Assembly: GCA_964649845.1 (NCBI GenBank) | Contig: CAZYSS010000007.1 | Location: forward strand, 1 to 38,385 | Origin: RGIG3102 sp964649845 | GTDB taxonomy: Bacteria; Bacillota; Clostridia; Oscillospirales; Ruminococcaceae | Direction of reading: 5' to 3' | DNA: 38,385 nt | Shown: positions 1-6,411 of the stretch, piece by piece | Layout: each line of letters opens with the position of its first letter | Numbering within the stretch: position 1 is the stretch's first letter | The notes under the pieces: model-generated | Seen by the model: the letters and a program-made list of their open reading frames with translations, nothing else | Told to the model about the DNA's origin: nothing | Database searches by the model: none | Translations under genes and position numbers: made by a program

Positions 1-74
1 AGATAAGGTTATCGGCAGAGGCGCAGACTATACAGGCTGGTCCGCCGCAGATAAGGTTATCGGCAGAGGCGCAG
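1..74. repeat. 26-bp direct repeat, 48-bp period, at window edge
   Basis: Positions 1-26 and 49-74 are identical over 26 bases. The period is 48 bp (16 codons), so the reading frame of the DUF1893 gene is preserved and DKVIGRGA is duplicated. It may be a real in-frame duplication or an assembly artefact at a contig end. Confidence 0.8.
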
Positions 75-328
75 CGTTTATGTACATTCTGCTGGGCATT
101 AAAGACATTTATGTAAAAGTTATCAGCCGGCCGTCGCTGGAACTGCTGAAAAGCCATGGCATTGAGGTGGAATATGACAGTATGGTACCTGCCATAAAAA
201 ACAGAAATAATACAGGCTTCTGCCCTATTGAAAGCTGTGTAAAGGATGTGGCAGACAGCGACCTGCCTGCTGCACTGGAACGGATAAGAAAAAGAACAGC
301 AGAACTGGCCCGGGGCAGACAGTTTTAA
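1..328 (+). CDS. DUF1893 family protein, 5'-truncated at window edge
   Basis: The reading frame is open from the first full codon (position 2) to the TAA at 326-328, so the true start lies outside the window; an internal ATG at 80 is not a credible start because conserved sequence precedes it. The visible part reads ADKVIGRGAA, then a hydrophobic ILLGIKDIY stretch, VPAIKNRNNTGFCPIE and an acidic/basic tail. From memory of the family this matches DUF1893, small clostridial proteins with a deaminase-like fold, where a DKVVGKAAA motif is followed by NRDGTGFCPME. Function is unknown. The DKVIGRGA motif occurs twice, 16 codons apart, which is odd for the family (see the repeat entry). Confident on family, not on the first 25 residues. 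Confidence 0.75.
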   Translation, partial: DKVIGRGADYTGWSAADKVIGRGAAFMYILLGIKDIYVKVISRPSLELLKSHGIEVEYDSMVPAIKNRNNTGFCPIESCVKDVADSDLPAALERIRKRTAELARGRQF

Positions 329-345
329 GCAATATATGGCATATG

Positions 346-381
346 TAAAGTTGAAGTTGACACAGTTCAACTTCAACTTTA
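346..381. promoter_or_regulatory. 15-bp perfect inverted repeat upstream of xre gene, candidate operator/promoter
   Basis: Arms 346-360 and 367-381 are perfect complements around a 6-nt centre, and each arm holds a doubled GTTGA/TCAAC unit. A TTGACA hexamer (357-362) lies inside the repeat, and TATAGA (380-385) follows after 17 bp, so it could be a promoter overlapped by an operator of the XRE regulator that starts at 435. A TATAAT also occurs at 405-410. Alternatively it is the terminator of the upstream gene, but no good T-run follows. Autoregulation is inferred. Confidence 0.5.
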
Positions 382-434
382 TAGACTATTTATATATCCG
401 GTGCTATAATATTGCTATAAAACGGAGGTAATTT

Positions 435-902
435 ATGAATACCGGTGAACGAATTTTGGCTGTAAGAAAAAATGCAGGTTTATCCCAGGAACAGTTCGGC
501 GAATTGTTTGGCGTATCAAGACAGTCTGTTTCCAGATGGGAATCCAACCAGTCATTACCCGAAACAACCACAATAATCAAAATTGCAAAAACCTTTGATG
601 TGTCAACAGATTATCTGCTGTGTACAGAAAACAGTGAAAACAGCACCAGAAAAGCATTTGAAAGCATTTCTGCAGACAAAATGCGCTTTCACTTTGGCTG
701 TATGATTATTTTTATCGGTGTGCTTCTGCTGGCAGTTACCCTTATAGTAAATCACAATGCCGTGAGTTACTGGGGCAACCCTATAAGAATGCTGATGAAT
801 GCTTCTTTTATTTCTGAGCAGATATATTATCTGGGCCTGACAGCTGTTATAATTGCAGGTATATGCATCTGCTGGTCTGCCGTGAACAACCGCAATAAAT
901 AA
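435..902 (+). CDS. XRE-family transcriptional regulator with C-terminal membrane segments
   Basis: This 155-residue protein has an N-terminal HTH_3/Cro-CI domain at about residues 5-61, with the typical LSQEQFGELFGVSRQSVSRW recognition helix region and the trailing FDVSTDYLL segment. After a short linker come two hydrophobic segments, about residues 87-107 and 131-150, so the repressor is probably tethered to the membrane, as in many clostridial XRE regulators of unknown signal. The start is set by GGAGG (424-428) seven bases or so before ATG 435. It is monocistronic: a promoter with a large inverted repeat lies upstream and a hairpin terminator downstream. Targets may include itself and the neighbouring reductase gene, which is inference from position only. 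Confidence 0.88.
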   Translation: MNTGERILAVRKNAGLSQEQFGELFGVSRQSVSRWESNQSLPETTTIIKIAKTFDVSTDYLLCTENSENSTRKAFESISADKMRFHFGCMIIFIGVLLLAVTLIVNHNAVSYWGNPIRMLMNASFISEQIYYLGLTAVIIAGICICWSAVNNRNK

Positions 903-909
903 AATATTG

Positions 910-940
910 ATGTGGCTGGCTGAAACAGCCACATTTTGTT
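910..940 (+). terminator. Rho-independent terminator after xre gene
   Basis: ATGTGGCTG (910-918) pairs with CAGCCACAT (926-934) around a 7-nt loop, followed by TTTTGTTT. Confidence 0.8.
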
Positions 941-991
941 TATATGTAAACTTTCGTTATTTTGTACACAAACCACACCAAAAGATTGCAC

Positions 992-1032
992 ATACAGTCA
1001 ATTGACCTGTATAAATGTAAAAATTGTATAAT
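992..1032 (+). promoter_or_regulatory. Promoter with near-palindromic operator-like site for the reductase gene
   Basis: TTGACC (1002-1007) and TATAAT (1027-1032) are separated by 19 bp, a long but usable spacing. The -35 box is embedded in a near-perfect palindrome at 992-1012: ATACAG, then TCAATTGA, then CTGTAT with one extra C. Such a site covering a -35 box would suit a dimeric repressor; which one is unknown. Confidence 0.45.
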
Positions 1033-1067
1033 TATAATAACATATAATGATTTTACAGGAGAAAAAT

Positions 1068-2165
1068 ATGAACAAGATGGGTTTTGGCTACCTGCGCCTG
1101 CCTAAAAACGGCGATGAACTGGATTATGAAACAATAAACAGAATTACTGATGCATTTATAGAAAAAGGCGGCAGATATTTTGACACGGCATATTCCTATA
1201 TGGGCGGCAAAAGCGAGGAAGCCATCGGGCGTTGTCTTTCATCCCGTCACCCGAGAGACAGCTATATGCTGGCTACCAAACTGGCAGGCTATGATGCAAA
1301 AAGCTACGAGGACTGCTGGCGGCAGTTCAACACACAGCTGGAAAGATGCGGTGTGGAATATTTTAATGTATATATGCTGCATTGGCTGAACAAAAAGAAT
1401 TATGATATAGCAGAAAAGTACAATGAATTTGCATTTCTGCAGGAGCTGAAAGAAAAAGGTCTGGCAAAGAAAACAGGTTTTTCATACCACGACACAGCTG
1501 ACCTGCTGGACGAAATACTGACAAAGCACCCGGAAGTGGACTATGTTCTGCTGCAGATAAACTATCTGGACTGGGAAAGCGATGCCATACAGAGCCGCCT
1601 GTGCTATGAAACCTGCGTAAAACACGGCAAAAAAGTGATTGTAATGGAGCCTGTAAAAGGCGGCAGTCTGGCTGATGTACCACAGCAGGCAAAGGATATT
1701 CTGGCGCAGATAGATGCTGATGCATCACCTGCACAGCTGGCAATACGCTTTGCACAAAGTCTGGAAAATGTGGAAATTGTGCTGAGCGGTATGAACAGCC
1801 TGCGGCAAGTTGAACAAAATATGACTGACGTTCAGCCATTGACAGAACAGGAAAAATCCATACTGCAGAAGGCCGTTTCTGTGATAAAAGGCGCAACAGC
1901 TGTAGATTGTACAGCCTGCGGCTACTGTCTGAAACATTGTCCGAAAAATATTGCAATTCCGGAATACTTCAAACTATATAACGAATATATGCGTAACCCG
2001 AAAGATGACTGGAAAATAACACCTGTGTATGACAATTTCACCCGTAAATACGGCAAGGCATCTGACTGTATCAACTGCCGCAGATGTGAAAACAACTGTC
2101 CGCAGAAGTTGCCGATAACACAGCAGCTGAAAAGCATTGTCCAGGCATTTGAAGAGCAGGAATAA
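1068..2165 (+). CDS. Aldo/keto reductase with C-terminal 2x[4Fe-4S] ferredoxin domain
   Basis: A 365-residue cytosolic oxidoreductase. The N-terminal 270 residues form an AKR TIM barrel: the FDTAYSYMGG segment carries the catalytic Asp and Tyr, ATKL carries the Lys and MLHWLN the His. The C-terminus has two CxxCxxCxxxCP clusters, cysteines 281/284/287/291 and 334/337/340/344, the ferredoxin-like extension typical of anaerobic Firmicutes AKRs. It probably moves electrons between a carbonyl substrate or NAD(P)H and ferredoxin; the substrate is unknown. ATG 1068 is chosen because GGAG (1058-1061) lies just upstream; an in-frame ATG at 1047 has no binding site. It is expressed alone, with a promoter/palindrome upstream and a hairpin downstream. 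Confidence 0.92.
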   Translation: MNKMGFGYLRLPKNGDELDYETINRITDAFIEKGGRYFDTAYSYMGGKSEEAIGRCLSSRHPRDSYMLATKLAGYDAKSYEDCWRQFNTQLERCGVEYFNVYMLHWLNKKNYDIAEKYNEFAFLQELKEKGLAKKTGFSYHDTADLLDEILTKHPEVDYVLLQINYLDWESDAIQSRLCYETCVKHGKKVIVMEPVKGGSLADVPQQAKDILAQIDADASPAQLAIRFAQSLENVEIVLSGMNSLRQVEQNMTDVQPLTEQEKSILQKAVSVIKGATAVDCTACGYCLKHCPKNIAIPEYFKLYNEYMRNPKDDWKITPVYDNFTRKYGKASDCINCRRCENNCPQKLPITQQLKSIVQAFEEQE

Positions 2166-2175
2166 CAGCATAACA

Positions 2176-2206
2176 AAACCCAAAGCAGGATAACCTGTCT
2201 GGGTTT
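2176..2206 (+). terminator. Probable terminator after the reductase gene
   Basis: AAACCCA (2176-2182) pairs with TGGGTTT (2200-2206), with an inner CAGG/CCTG stem (2186-2189/2194-2197). The T-tract is short, so strength is uncertain. Confidence 0.55.
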
Positions 2207-2450
2207 ATGATTGTATTCAGATAGCCACCGGCCATAGCAATGAGAAATGCTTCCGCTTCAGACATTGGACAAAATGCCATTCCAGGTAAATGCGACGTGT
2301 ACCCTTCAGGGCAGCTGCCTATAGTGCAAAGTTATTTCGGTTCAGTTTAACATTTTGAACTGACGCGTAGGGGCGATTCACGAATTGCCAAAAAAAACCT
2401 CCGTCATTTGCCTTGCAAAAGCCACCTTTATTTAACAAGAGAGGCAAAAA
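2207..2450. repeat. Intergenic space with degraded dispersed-repeat sequence
   Basis: No credible gene lies between the reductase terminator and the CBS-protein terminator. From 2359 the sequence ACTGACGCGTAGG begins a block that recurs at 37648 (same 13 bases, then GGGCGATT here versus AGCGACT there). From about 2397 comes CCTCCGTCA, GCCACCT and GAGAGGC, which resembles short intergenic repeats I recall from gut Clostridia, here decayed. The block from 2207 to 2358 shows nothing I can interpret. Confidence 0.5.
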
Positions 2451-2525
2451 ATTTACGACTGGGTAGTTGCCCGCATTGTCCTGTGTATGTTGATTGTCTT
2501 GTGTAACAGCTTTTTCAAAAAGTAA

Positions 2526-2557
2526 ACCACAGCATTTCTGCTGTGGTCTGTTTTTTT
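2526..2557. terminator. Hairpin terminator of the CBS-domain gene
   Basis: ACCACAGCA (2526-2534) pairs with TGCTGTGGT (2539-2547) around TTTC. On the minus strand it lies 8 nt past the stop of the CBS gene and is followed by a T-rich stretch; on the plus strand TTTTTTT follows, so it can work both ways. Confidence 0.8.
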
Positions 2558-3815
2558 ATATTTCAAAATCTTCCCGCTGGTGTATACGGATTTTAACCTT
2601 TTTGATTCGGTTATCCTTAACCGACTGTACGGTATAGCGCAGGAATTCGTCGCTGAAGCTGTCCCCCTTTGCAGGGATACGCTCCATTTTTTCCATGAGA
2701 TAACCGGAAAGAGTCTGAAAACCATCTATATTTTTATTTCTTGTATCCAGAATTTCTTCATAAACATCGTCCATAGATGTTTCGCCCATTACTTCAAAAG
2801 TAATGTCGTCCACCTTGAAAATCTGCTGTGTTTCCTCATCGTGTTCATCCCAGATGTCACCAACCAGTTGCTCCAGGATGTCTTCCAATGTGACAATACC
2901 CAGTGTACCGCCGTATTCGTCTGTAACAACCGCCATATGAACTTTATCTCTCTGCAGCAGATGCATTACATCAATGATTTTCCGCTTTGGCGGAACATAG
3001 AGACAAGGCTTGATAAGGCTTTCAAGCGGTGATTGAACACCTTTGATAATAGCCGCAAAAAAGTCTTTCTGGTTGATGAAGCCTATAATTCTGTCCACTG
3101 AATGTTCATAAACAGGCATACGGCTATAGTTGTACTGCAGGAACATATCCAGGATTTCCTGTTTTTCAGCTTTTCTGTCGATAGCACAGATGTCAACACG
3201 TGGAGTGAGAACCTCATCTGCAGAAATATCGTTGAATTCGATAGCACTCTGCACAAGATCTGCTTCATCTTCTTCCAGTACACCTTCATCTTCAATTTCA
3301 TCAACAATGCTGAGCAGTTCCTGTTCAGTATAGGAAGGAACTTCGTCATCAGATTTTCTGTTCAGAATAATCTGTAAAAATTCCAGAATTTTAATTGCCG
3401 GTGTCAATACAAAAATCATGATCCCCAATGGCTTGTACATAGCTTTGATAAGCTTTTCTGAATTGCTTTTTGCAAAGCTTTTTGGCAGAACCTCACCAAA
3501 TACAACTACAACAACTGTACAAACTGCTGTGGCCACACCGACACCACCTTCTCCCAGCAGACCTGTGAAAAGCACTGTGGTAAGAGCTGATGACAGAATG
3601 TTCACAACGTTGTTGGAAATAAGCAGTGCAGACAAAGTGTTGTCAAACTTTTCAATAAGCTTCATAGCACCTGCAGCATTTTTATCCCCTTCTTCAGCCT
3701 GATTTTTCAGTCTTACCCTGTTTGCTGCGGTAAGCGCTGTTTCGCTGGCTGAAAATGTTGCTGATAAAACCATTAAAATAATCAATACCAAAATCGTCGA
3801 CCGGTAACTGTCCAT
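2556..3815 (-). CDS. CNNM/CorC-HlyC family membrane protein (DUF21 + CBS pair)
   Basis: A 419-residue integral membrane protein. Residues 1-190 form a DUF21 (CNNM) domain with about four hydrophobic helices (first at 7-25). A CBS pair spans about 200-320, containing LTPRVDICAID and the DEYGGTLGIVTLEDILEQLVGDI signature. A CorC_HlyC transporter-associated domain ends the protein (about 335-415). Family members are called hemolysin-like or TlyC, but current knowledge supports Mg2+ or other divalent cation efflux with nucleotide sensing by the CBS pair; haemolysis should not be assumed. The start ATG 3815 is preceded by AAAGGAG at a long 12-nt spacing. It stands alone between a terminator and an AT-rich upstream spacer. 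Confidence 0.9.
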   Translation of the reverse strand: MDSYRSTILVLIILMVLSATFSASETALTAANRVRLKNQAEEGDKNAAGAMKLIEKFDNTLSALLISNNVVNILSSALTTVLFTGLLGEGGVGVATAVCTVVVVVFGEVLPKSFAKSNSEKLIKAMYKPLGIMIFVLTPAIKILEFLQIILNRKSDDEVPSYTEQELLSIVDEIEDEGVLEEDEADLVQSAIEFNDISADEVLTPRVDICAIDRKAEKQEILDMFLQYNYSRMPVYEHSVDRIIGFINQKDFFAAIIKGVQSPLESLIKPCLYVPPKRKIIDVMHLLQRDKVHMAVVTDEYGGTLGIVTLEDILEQLVGDIWDEHDEETQQIFKVDDITFEVMGETSMDDVYEEILDTRNKNIDGFQTLSGYLMEKMERIPAKGDSFSDEFLRYTVQSVKDNRIKKVKIRIHQREDFEI

Positions 3816-4041
3816 AATAAAAATTTACTCCTTTTGTTATATATGTAGAAATTCTGTGCCCATAATCAGGCATAATGACAATTAATATACTATAAAAATG
3901 TAAAAAAGTAAATATGTTTTTTAACACAAATTGAATTGTTTTGTAAAATTTAGTTTACAGTCATACTATTTAATTGGTGTTGTAAATAAATGTGAAATAT
4001 AGTATACTATAATTTAAGATTACGAAAACAGGAATATTACT

Positions 4042-4524
4042 ATGCAATTTAAAAGAAAATTTAAAAGATACCTGCTTGCTGTTGTATTGCTGGTATTATC
4101 TGCATATGCTACAATTTTTATAAAAAACTATGTGGACTCCCTCAATCCGGAAAAATCACTGCCAATTATTTCCGTAAATATAGGGTTTAATCAGCCTGCA
4201 GTACAGAGGGCCGGCTATACCTGGAAATTCGGCGCAGGGCTTGCACCTAAACTGGCGCCATATATCACCGCCGAAGATGTACCTCTTATGGTTACAGACT
4301 GTTATCCTAATGAGAATATTGTTATCAACTTTTCTGCGCCGTATGAGTATATAAATGTATACCAGACTGAAGGCCTGGCCAACAATGATTTTCAGCAGTT
4401 ATACAGCTGGACAACACCGGCAGAAGAAGGCATATACGTATATAAAATAGAGGCCAATTTTGAAAAAGGCGATATGCTGTACTATTTTGCAGTAGAGGTA
4501 AAAAACAACAATCTGATGCAATAA
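4042..4524 (+). CDS. Hypothetical exported or membrane-anchored protein
   Basis: A 160-residue protein I cannot assign to a family. It begins with a basic cluster (MQFKRKFKRY) and a hydrophobic segment at about residues 11-30, which fits an N-terminal membrane anchor or uncleaved signal. The remainder is extracellular in prediction: rich in aromatic residues and beta-type sequence, with an internal YTWKFGAG and a YYFAVEV C-terminal strand, as in a small immunoglobulin-like or beta-sandwich domain (speculative). AGGAA lies upstream of ATG 4042, with TATAAT at 4008-4013. It is followed at once by a strong terminator shared with the convergent ogt gene, so it is monocistronic. Confidence 0.72.
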   Translation: MQFKRKFKRYLLAVVLLVLSAYATIFIKNYVDSLNPEKSLPIISVNIGFNQPAVQRAGYTWKFGAGLAPKLAPYITAEDVPLMVTDCYPNENIVINFSAPYEYINVYQTEGLANNDFQQLYSWTTPAEEGIYVYKIEANFEKGDMLYYFAVEVKNNNLMQ

Positions 4525-4531
4525 AAATTAT

Positions 4532-4560
4532 TCCCCACTGATTTCAGTGGGGATTTTTTT
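4532..4560. terminator. Bidirectional terminator between convergent genes
   Basis: TCCCCACTG (4532-4540) pairs with CAGTGGGGA (4545-4553), then seven T residues. It sits between the end of the exported-protein gene and the stop of ogt. Confidence 0.9.
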
Positions 4561-5020
4561 ATTTGTTCTGGTTTTCAAACCGCAGCAGCCATTCTTTATT
4601 TGCAGGGCCGCCTGCTGAATAATTGCCAAGACCACCGCCTGTCTGCAGCACACGGTGGCAAGGTACAGCGATTATCACAGGGTTTGTGCGCATAGCACTG
4701 CCCACAGCGCGCACAGCCTTTGGATTGCCTGTTTTTTCTGCCAGTTCCTTATATGTGGTAGTCTGGCCGTATGGCACTTTAATCAGTTCTTCCAGCACTT
4801 TCCGGCGATATGGAGACACATTCAGTTTTATCGGCAGGTCAAATTCTTTCAGACTGCCTGCAAAATACTGCTGCAGCTGATTTACAGCCTGCTGCAGCAA
4901 TTCTGTAGAAGGACCTGTTTCTTCTGCATATTTGCCTGCATATCTGATTTCTGTGATAAAATCATCTTCCTGTGTGATATGTAATACACCAATTGGTGTG
5001 TTGATAACTGCATATTCCAT
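4559..5020 (-). CDS. ogt: Methylated-DNA--[protein]-cysteine S-methyltransferase
   Basis: A 153-residue suicide DNA-repair protein that transfers the alkyl group from O6-alkylguanine to its own cysteine. The active site VPCHRV has Cys at residue 121; the preceding VPYGQTTTYKELAEKTGNPKAVRAVGSA carries the DNA-binding helix-turn-helix with the arginine finger region, and GGLGNYSAGG follows. Only the short Ogt form is present, with no Ada domain. ATG 5020 is preceded by GAGAGG. It is convergent with the upstream exported-protein gene and divergent from the padR gene. Cytosolic, single-gene unit. Confidence 0.93.
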   Translation of the reverse strand: MEYAVINTPIGVLHITQEDDFITEIRYAGKYAEETGPSTELLQQAVNQLQQYFAGSLKEFDLPIKLNVSPYRRKVLEELIKVPYGQTTTYKELAEKTGNPKAVRAVGSAMRTNPVIIAVPCHRVLQTGGGLGNYSAGGPANKEWLLRFENQNK

Positions 5021-5100
5021 AAGCGGCCTCTCTTTTTTACAACTGTTAGTTGTATCTTACCATTTTTAATATATATTGTCAATTAATATAGCAAATACTG

Positions 5101-5151
5101 TTGACAATTATATCGGCAGGCGATATAATTATATCGTAACCCGATATATCG
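5101..5151 (+). promoter_or_regulatory. Consensus promoter with tandem PadR-type operators
   Basis: TTGACA (5101-5106) and TATAAT (5124-5129) are both perfect and 17 bp apart. Two copies of TATCG-N5-CGATA lie at 5111-5125 and 5132-5146, 21 bp centre to centre (two helical turns), and a third half-site TATCG is at 5147-5151. The first covers the spacer and -10, the second the start region. This is the expected architecture for autorepression by the PadR protein encoded next. Confidence 0.85.
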
Positions 5152-5182
5152 ACAAACTATATAAATTGACAGAGGTGATTAA

Positions 5183-5512
5183 ATGGCAGACAAGCAACGC
5201 ACACCGCTGACCGAAGCAGTATACTATATTTTATTATCAGTTCTGCAGCCACTGCACGGCTATGGCATAATACAGAATGTAAAAACGCTGTCCGGTGGCA
5301 GGCTGATACTGGCAGCCGGTACACTGTATGGTGCAATAACCAACCTGCTTGCCAAAGGGTGGATAGCAGCAGCCGGAGAAGGTGAAAGAAAAAAAGAATA
5401 TATAATCACTGAAAGCGGAAAGGCCGCATTGGAGAAAGAACTGAACCGTCTTGAAGAACTGGTAAAAAACGGCAGAATTATTATGAGAGGTGACGGATAT
5501 GAGAAAAACTGA
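5183..5512 (+). CDS. PadR-family transcriptional repressor
   Basis: A 109-residue small PadR (subfamily 2-like) regulator. The winged helix covers about residues 8-80: LTEAVYYILLSVLQPLHGYGI, the GTLYGAITNLLAKGW recognition helix, then the wing KKEYIITESGKAALE, followed by a short C-terminal dimerisation helix. The ligand is unknown; PadR repressors commonly respond to toxic or cell-envelope-active compounds. ATG 5183 has GAGGTGA upstream. The promoter has a perfect -35/-10 pair overlapped by tandem operators, so autoregulation is very likely. Its 3' end overlaps the DUF2812 gene by 14 nt, so the two are translationally coupled, the common PadR-plus-membrane-partner arrangement. Confidence 0.92.
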   Translation: MADKQRTPLTEAVYYILLSVLQPLHGYGIIQNVKTLSGGRLILAAGTLYGAITNLLAKGWIAAAGEGERKKEYIITESGKAALEKELNRLEELVKNGRIIMRGDGYEKN

Positions 5513-6038
5513 ATGGCATTTCTGGACTTTGGGCGAATATCGCGAAGAAGAAAAATGGCTTAACAAAAAGGCCGAAGAAGGCTGGGCACTGGTGAGTGCA
5601 TTTGCTGTGAGATATGAATTTGAAACCTGCCAGCCAGGCGAATACACATATAAGATTATGTACACAGACAATATGCCCGGCACAGAGGGCAGAAAAAACT
5701 TTGAGACTTTCCTCAATGAAAACGGCATTGAAGAAGTGGGTAGATACCACCGCTGGGCATACTACAGAAAGAAAAATGACGGCACACCATTTGAACTTTT
5801 CAATTCCACTGCAGAGGAACTGGCCCACGCCAATAAAATCAAAAATCTGGCAAACATTATTGTTGTGATGATGACAGCACTGACAGTGCTTGAACTGGTG
5901 GCATTTATGCACAGTCCCCTGACTTTGTGGCCTGCTTTGCTTATAGTTGGTATGTGCGCTGTATTTGTATATAATGTTTACAGAAAGTGTGCAAAGCTGG
6001 TAAAAGAACTGGAAGCTGAAGTACGGTTGTTTGAATAA
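5499..6038 (+). CDS. DUF2812 domain membrane protein, PadR partner
   Basis: A 179-residue protein. Residues 1-105 form the DUF2812 domain, with the typical EWHFWTLGEYREEEKWLNK start, EEGWALVSAF and the tryptophan/tyrosine-rich YHRWAYYRK. Two hydrophobic helices (about 119-139 and 143-162) follow, then a charged tail. The function of DUF2812 is unknown; it is repeatedly found next to padR genes in Firmicutes, suggesting a membrane-bound sensor or the output of the PadR switch (inference). ATG 5499 is chosen because GAGAGG (5485-5490) precedes it by eight bases; a GTG at 5490 overlaps that site. It ends the padR operon; a palindrome (6051-6071) without a clear T-run follows. Confidence 0.85.
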   Translation: MRKTEWHFWTLGEYREEEKWLNKKAEEGWALVSAFAVRYEFETCQPGEYTYKIMYTDNMPGTEGRKNFETFLNENGIEEVGRYHRWAYYRKKNDGTPFELFNSTAEELAHANKIKNLANIIVVMMTALTVLELVAFMHSPLTLWPALLIVGMCAVFVYNVYRKCAKLVKELEAEVRLFE

Positions 6039-6050
6039 AATCAAATCAAA

Positions 6051-6340
6051 ACCACGCGTTGAACGCGTGGTATGCACAAGCCCTAAAAGGGCAAATTACC
6101 GGCTCACCTCTTAAGAGGTTCTGAAAGTCTGTCAGCTGCATTACACGCACTGCTACCGCTAAAGTGGTAATCTGTCATTCTGATGAGAAATTTTATTTCG
6201 ACAAAGAATCTTTGCTCTACAGTTTTCTGTAGAGTAATTATTTTTATCGTAACCTTAATGCATAAATTCCTCATCACTTCGCTCGGAATGACATTTTGCT
6301 TCGCGAAATGCTTAAAGCTAAACCATTTTTCCACCAACAC
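6051..6340. repeat. Palindrome cluster, MITE/REP-like element remnant
   Basis: This gene-free stretch is almost wholly palindromic. In order: ACCACGCGTT/AACGCGTGGT (6051-6071), GCCCT/AGGGC (6080-6092), ACCTCTTAAGAGGT (6106-6119), TACCGC/GTGGTA (6154-6169), then a 121-bp unit bounded by TGTCATTC (6173-6180) and GAATGACA (6286-6293). The ends extend inward (TGATGAG and CTCATCA), and inside sit CAAAG/CTTTG (6202-6214) and CTCTACAG/CTGTAGAG (6215-6234). The terminal CATTCTGA/GAATGACA type is common in dispersed bacterial MITE-like repeats. No transposase is present. Identity to a named family cannot be checked here. Confidence 0.65.
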
Positions 6341-6367
6341 AGCTGGTAGTTGTCTCTAAGCAAACCA

Positions 6368-6396
6368 AAAAGCATCCCTTGCGGGATGCTTTTTTA
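6368..6396. terminator. Terminator of the ABC importer operon
   Basis: AAAAGCATCCC (6368-6378) pairs with GGGATGCTTTT (6383-6393) around TTGC; T-runs exist on both strands, so it is bidirectional. Confidence 0.92.
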
Positions 6397-6411
6397 TTGC
6401 AATTATTCAGC

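Noticed and set aside
2071..2280. 69-codon minus-strand frame running past the reductase stop
   Set aside because: Most of it is antisense to the conserved ferredoxin domain of the reductase, and it has no family motif or convincing ribosome binding site.
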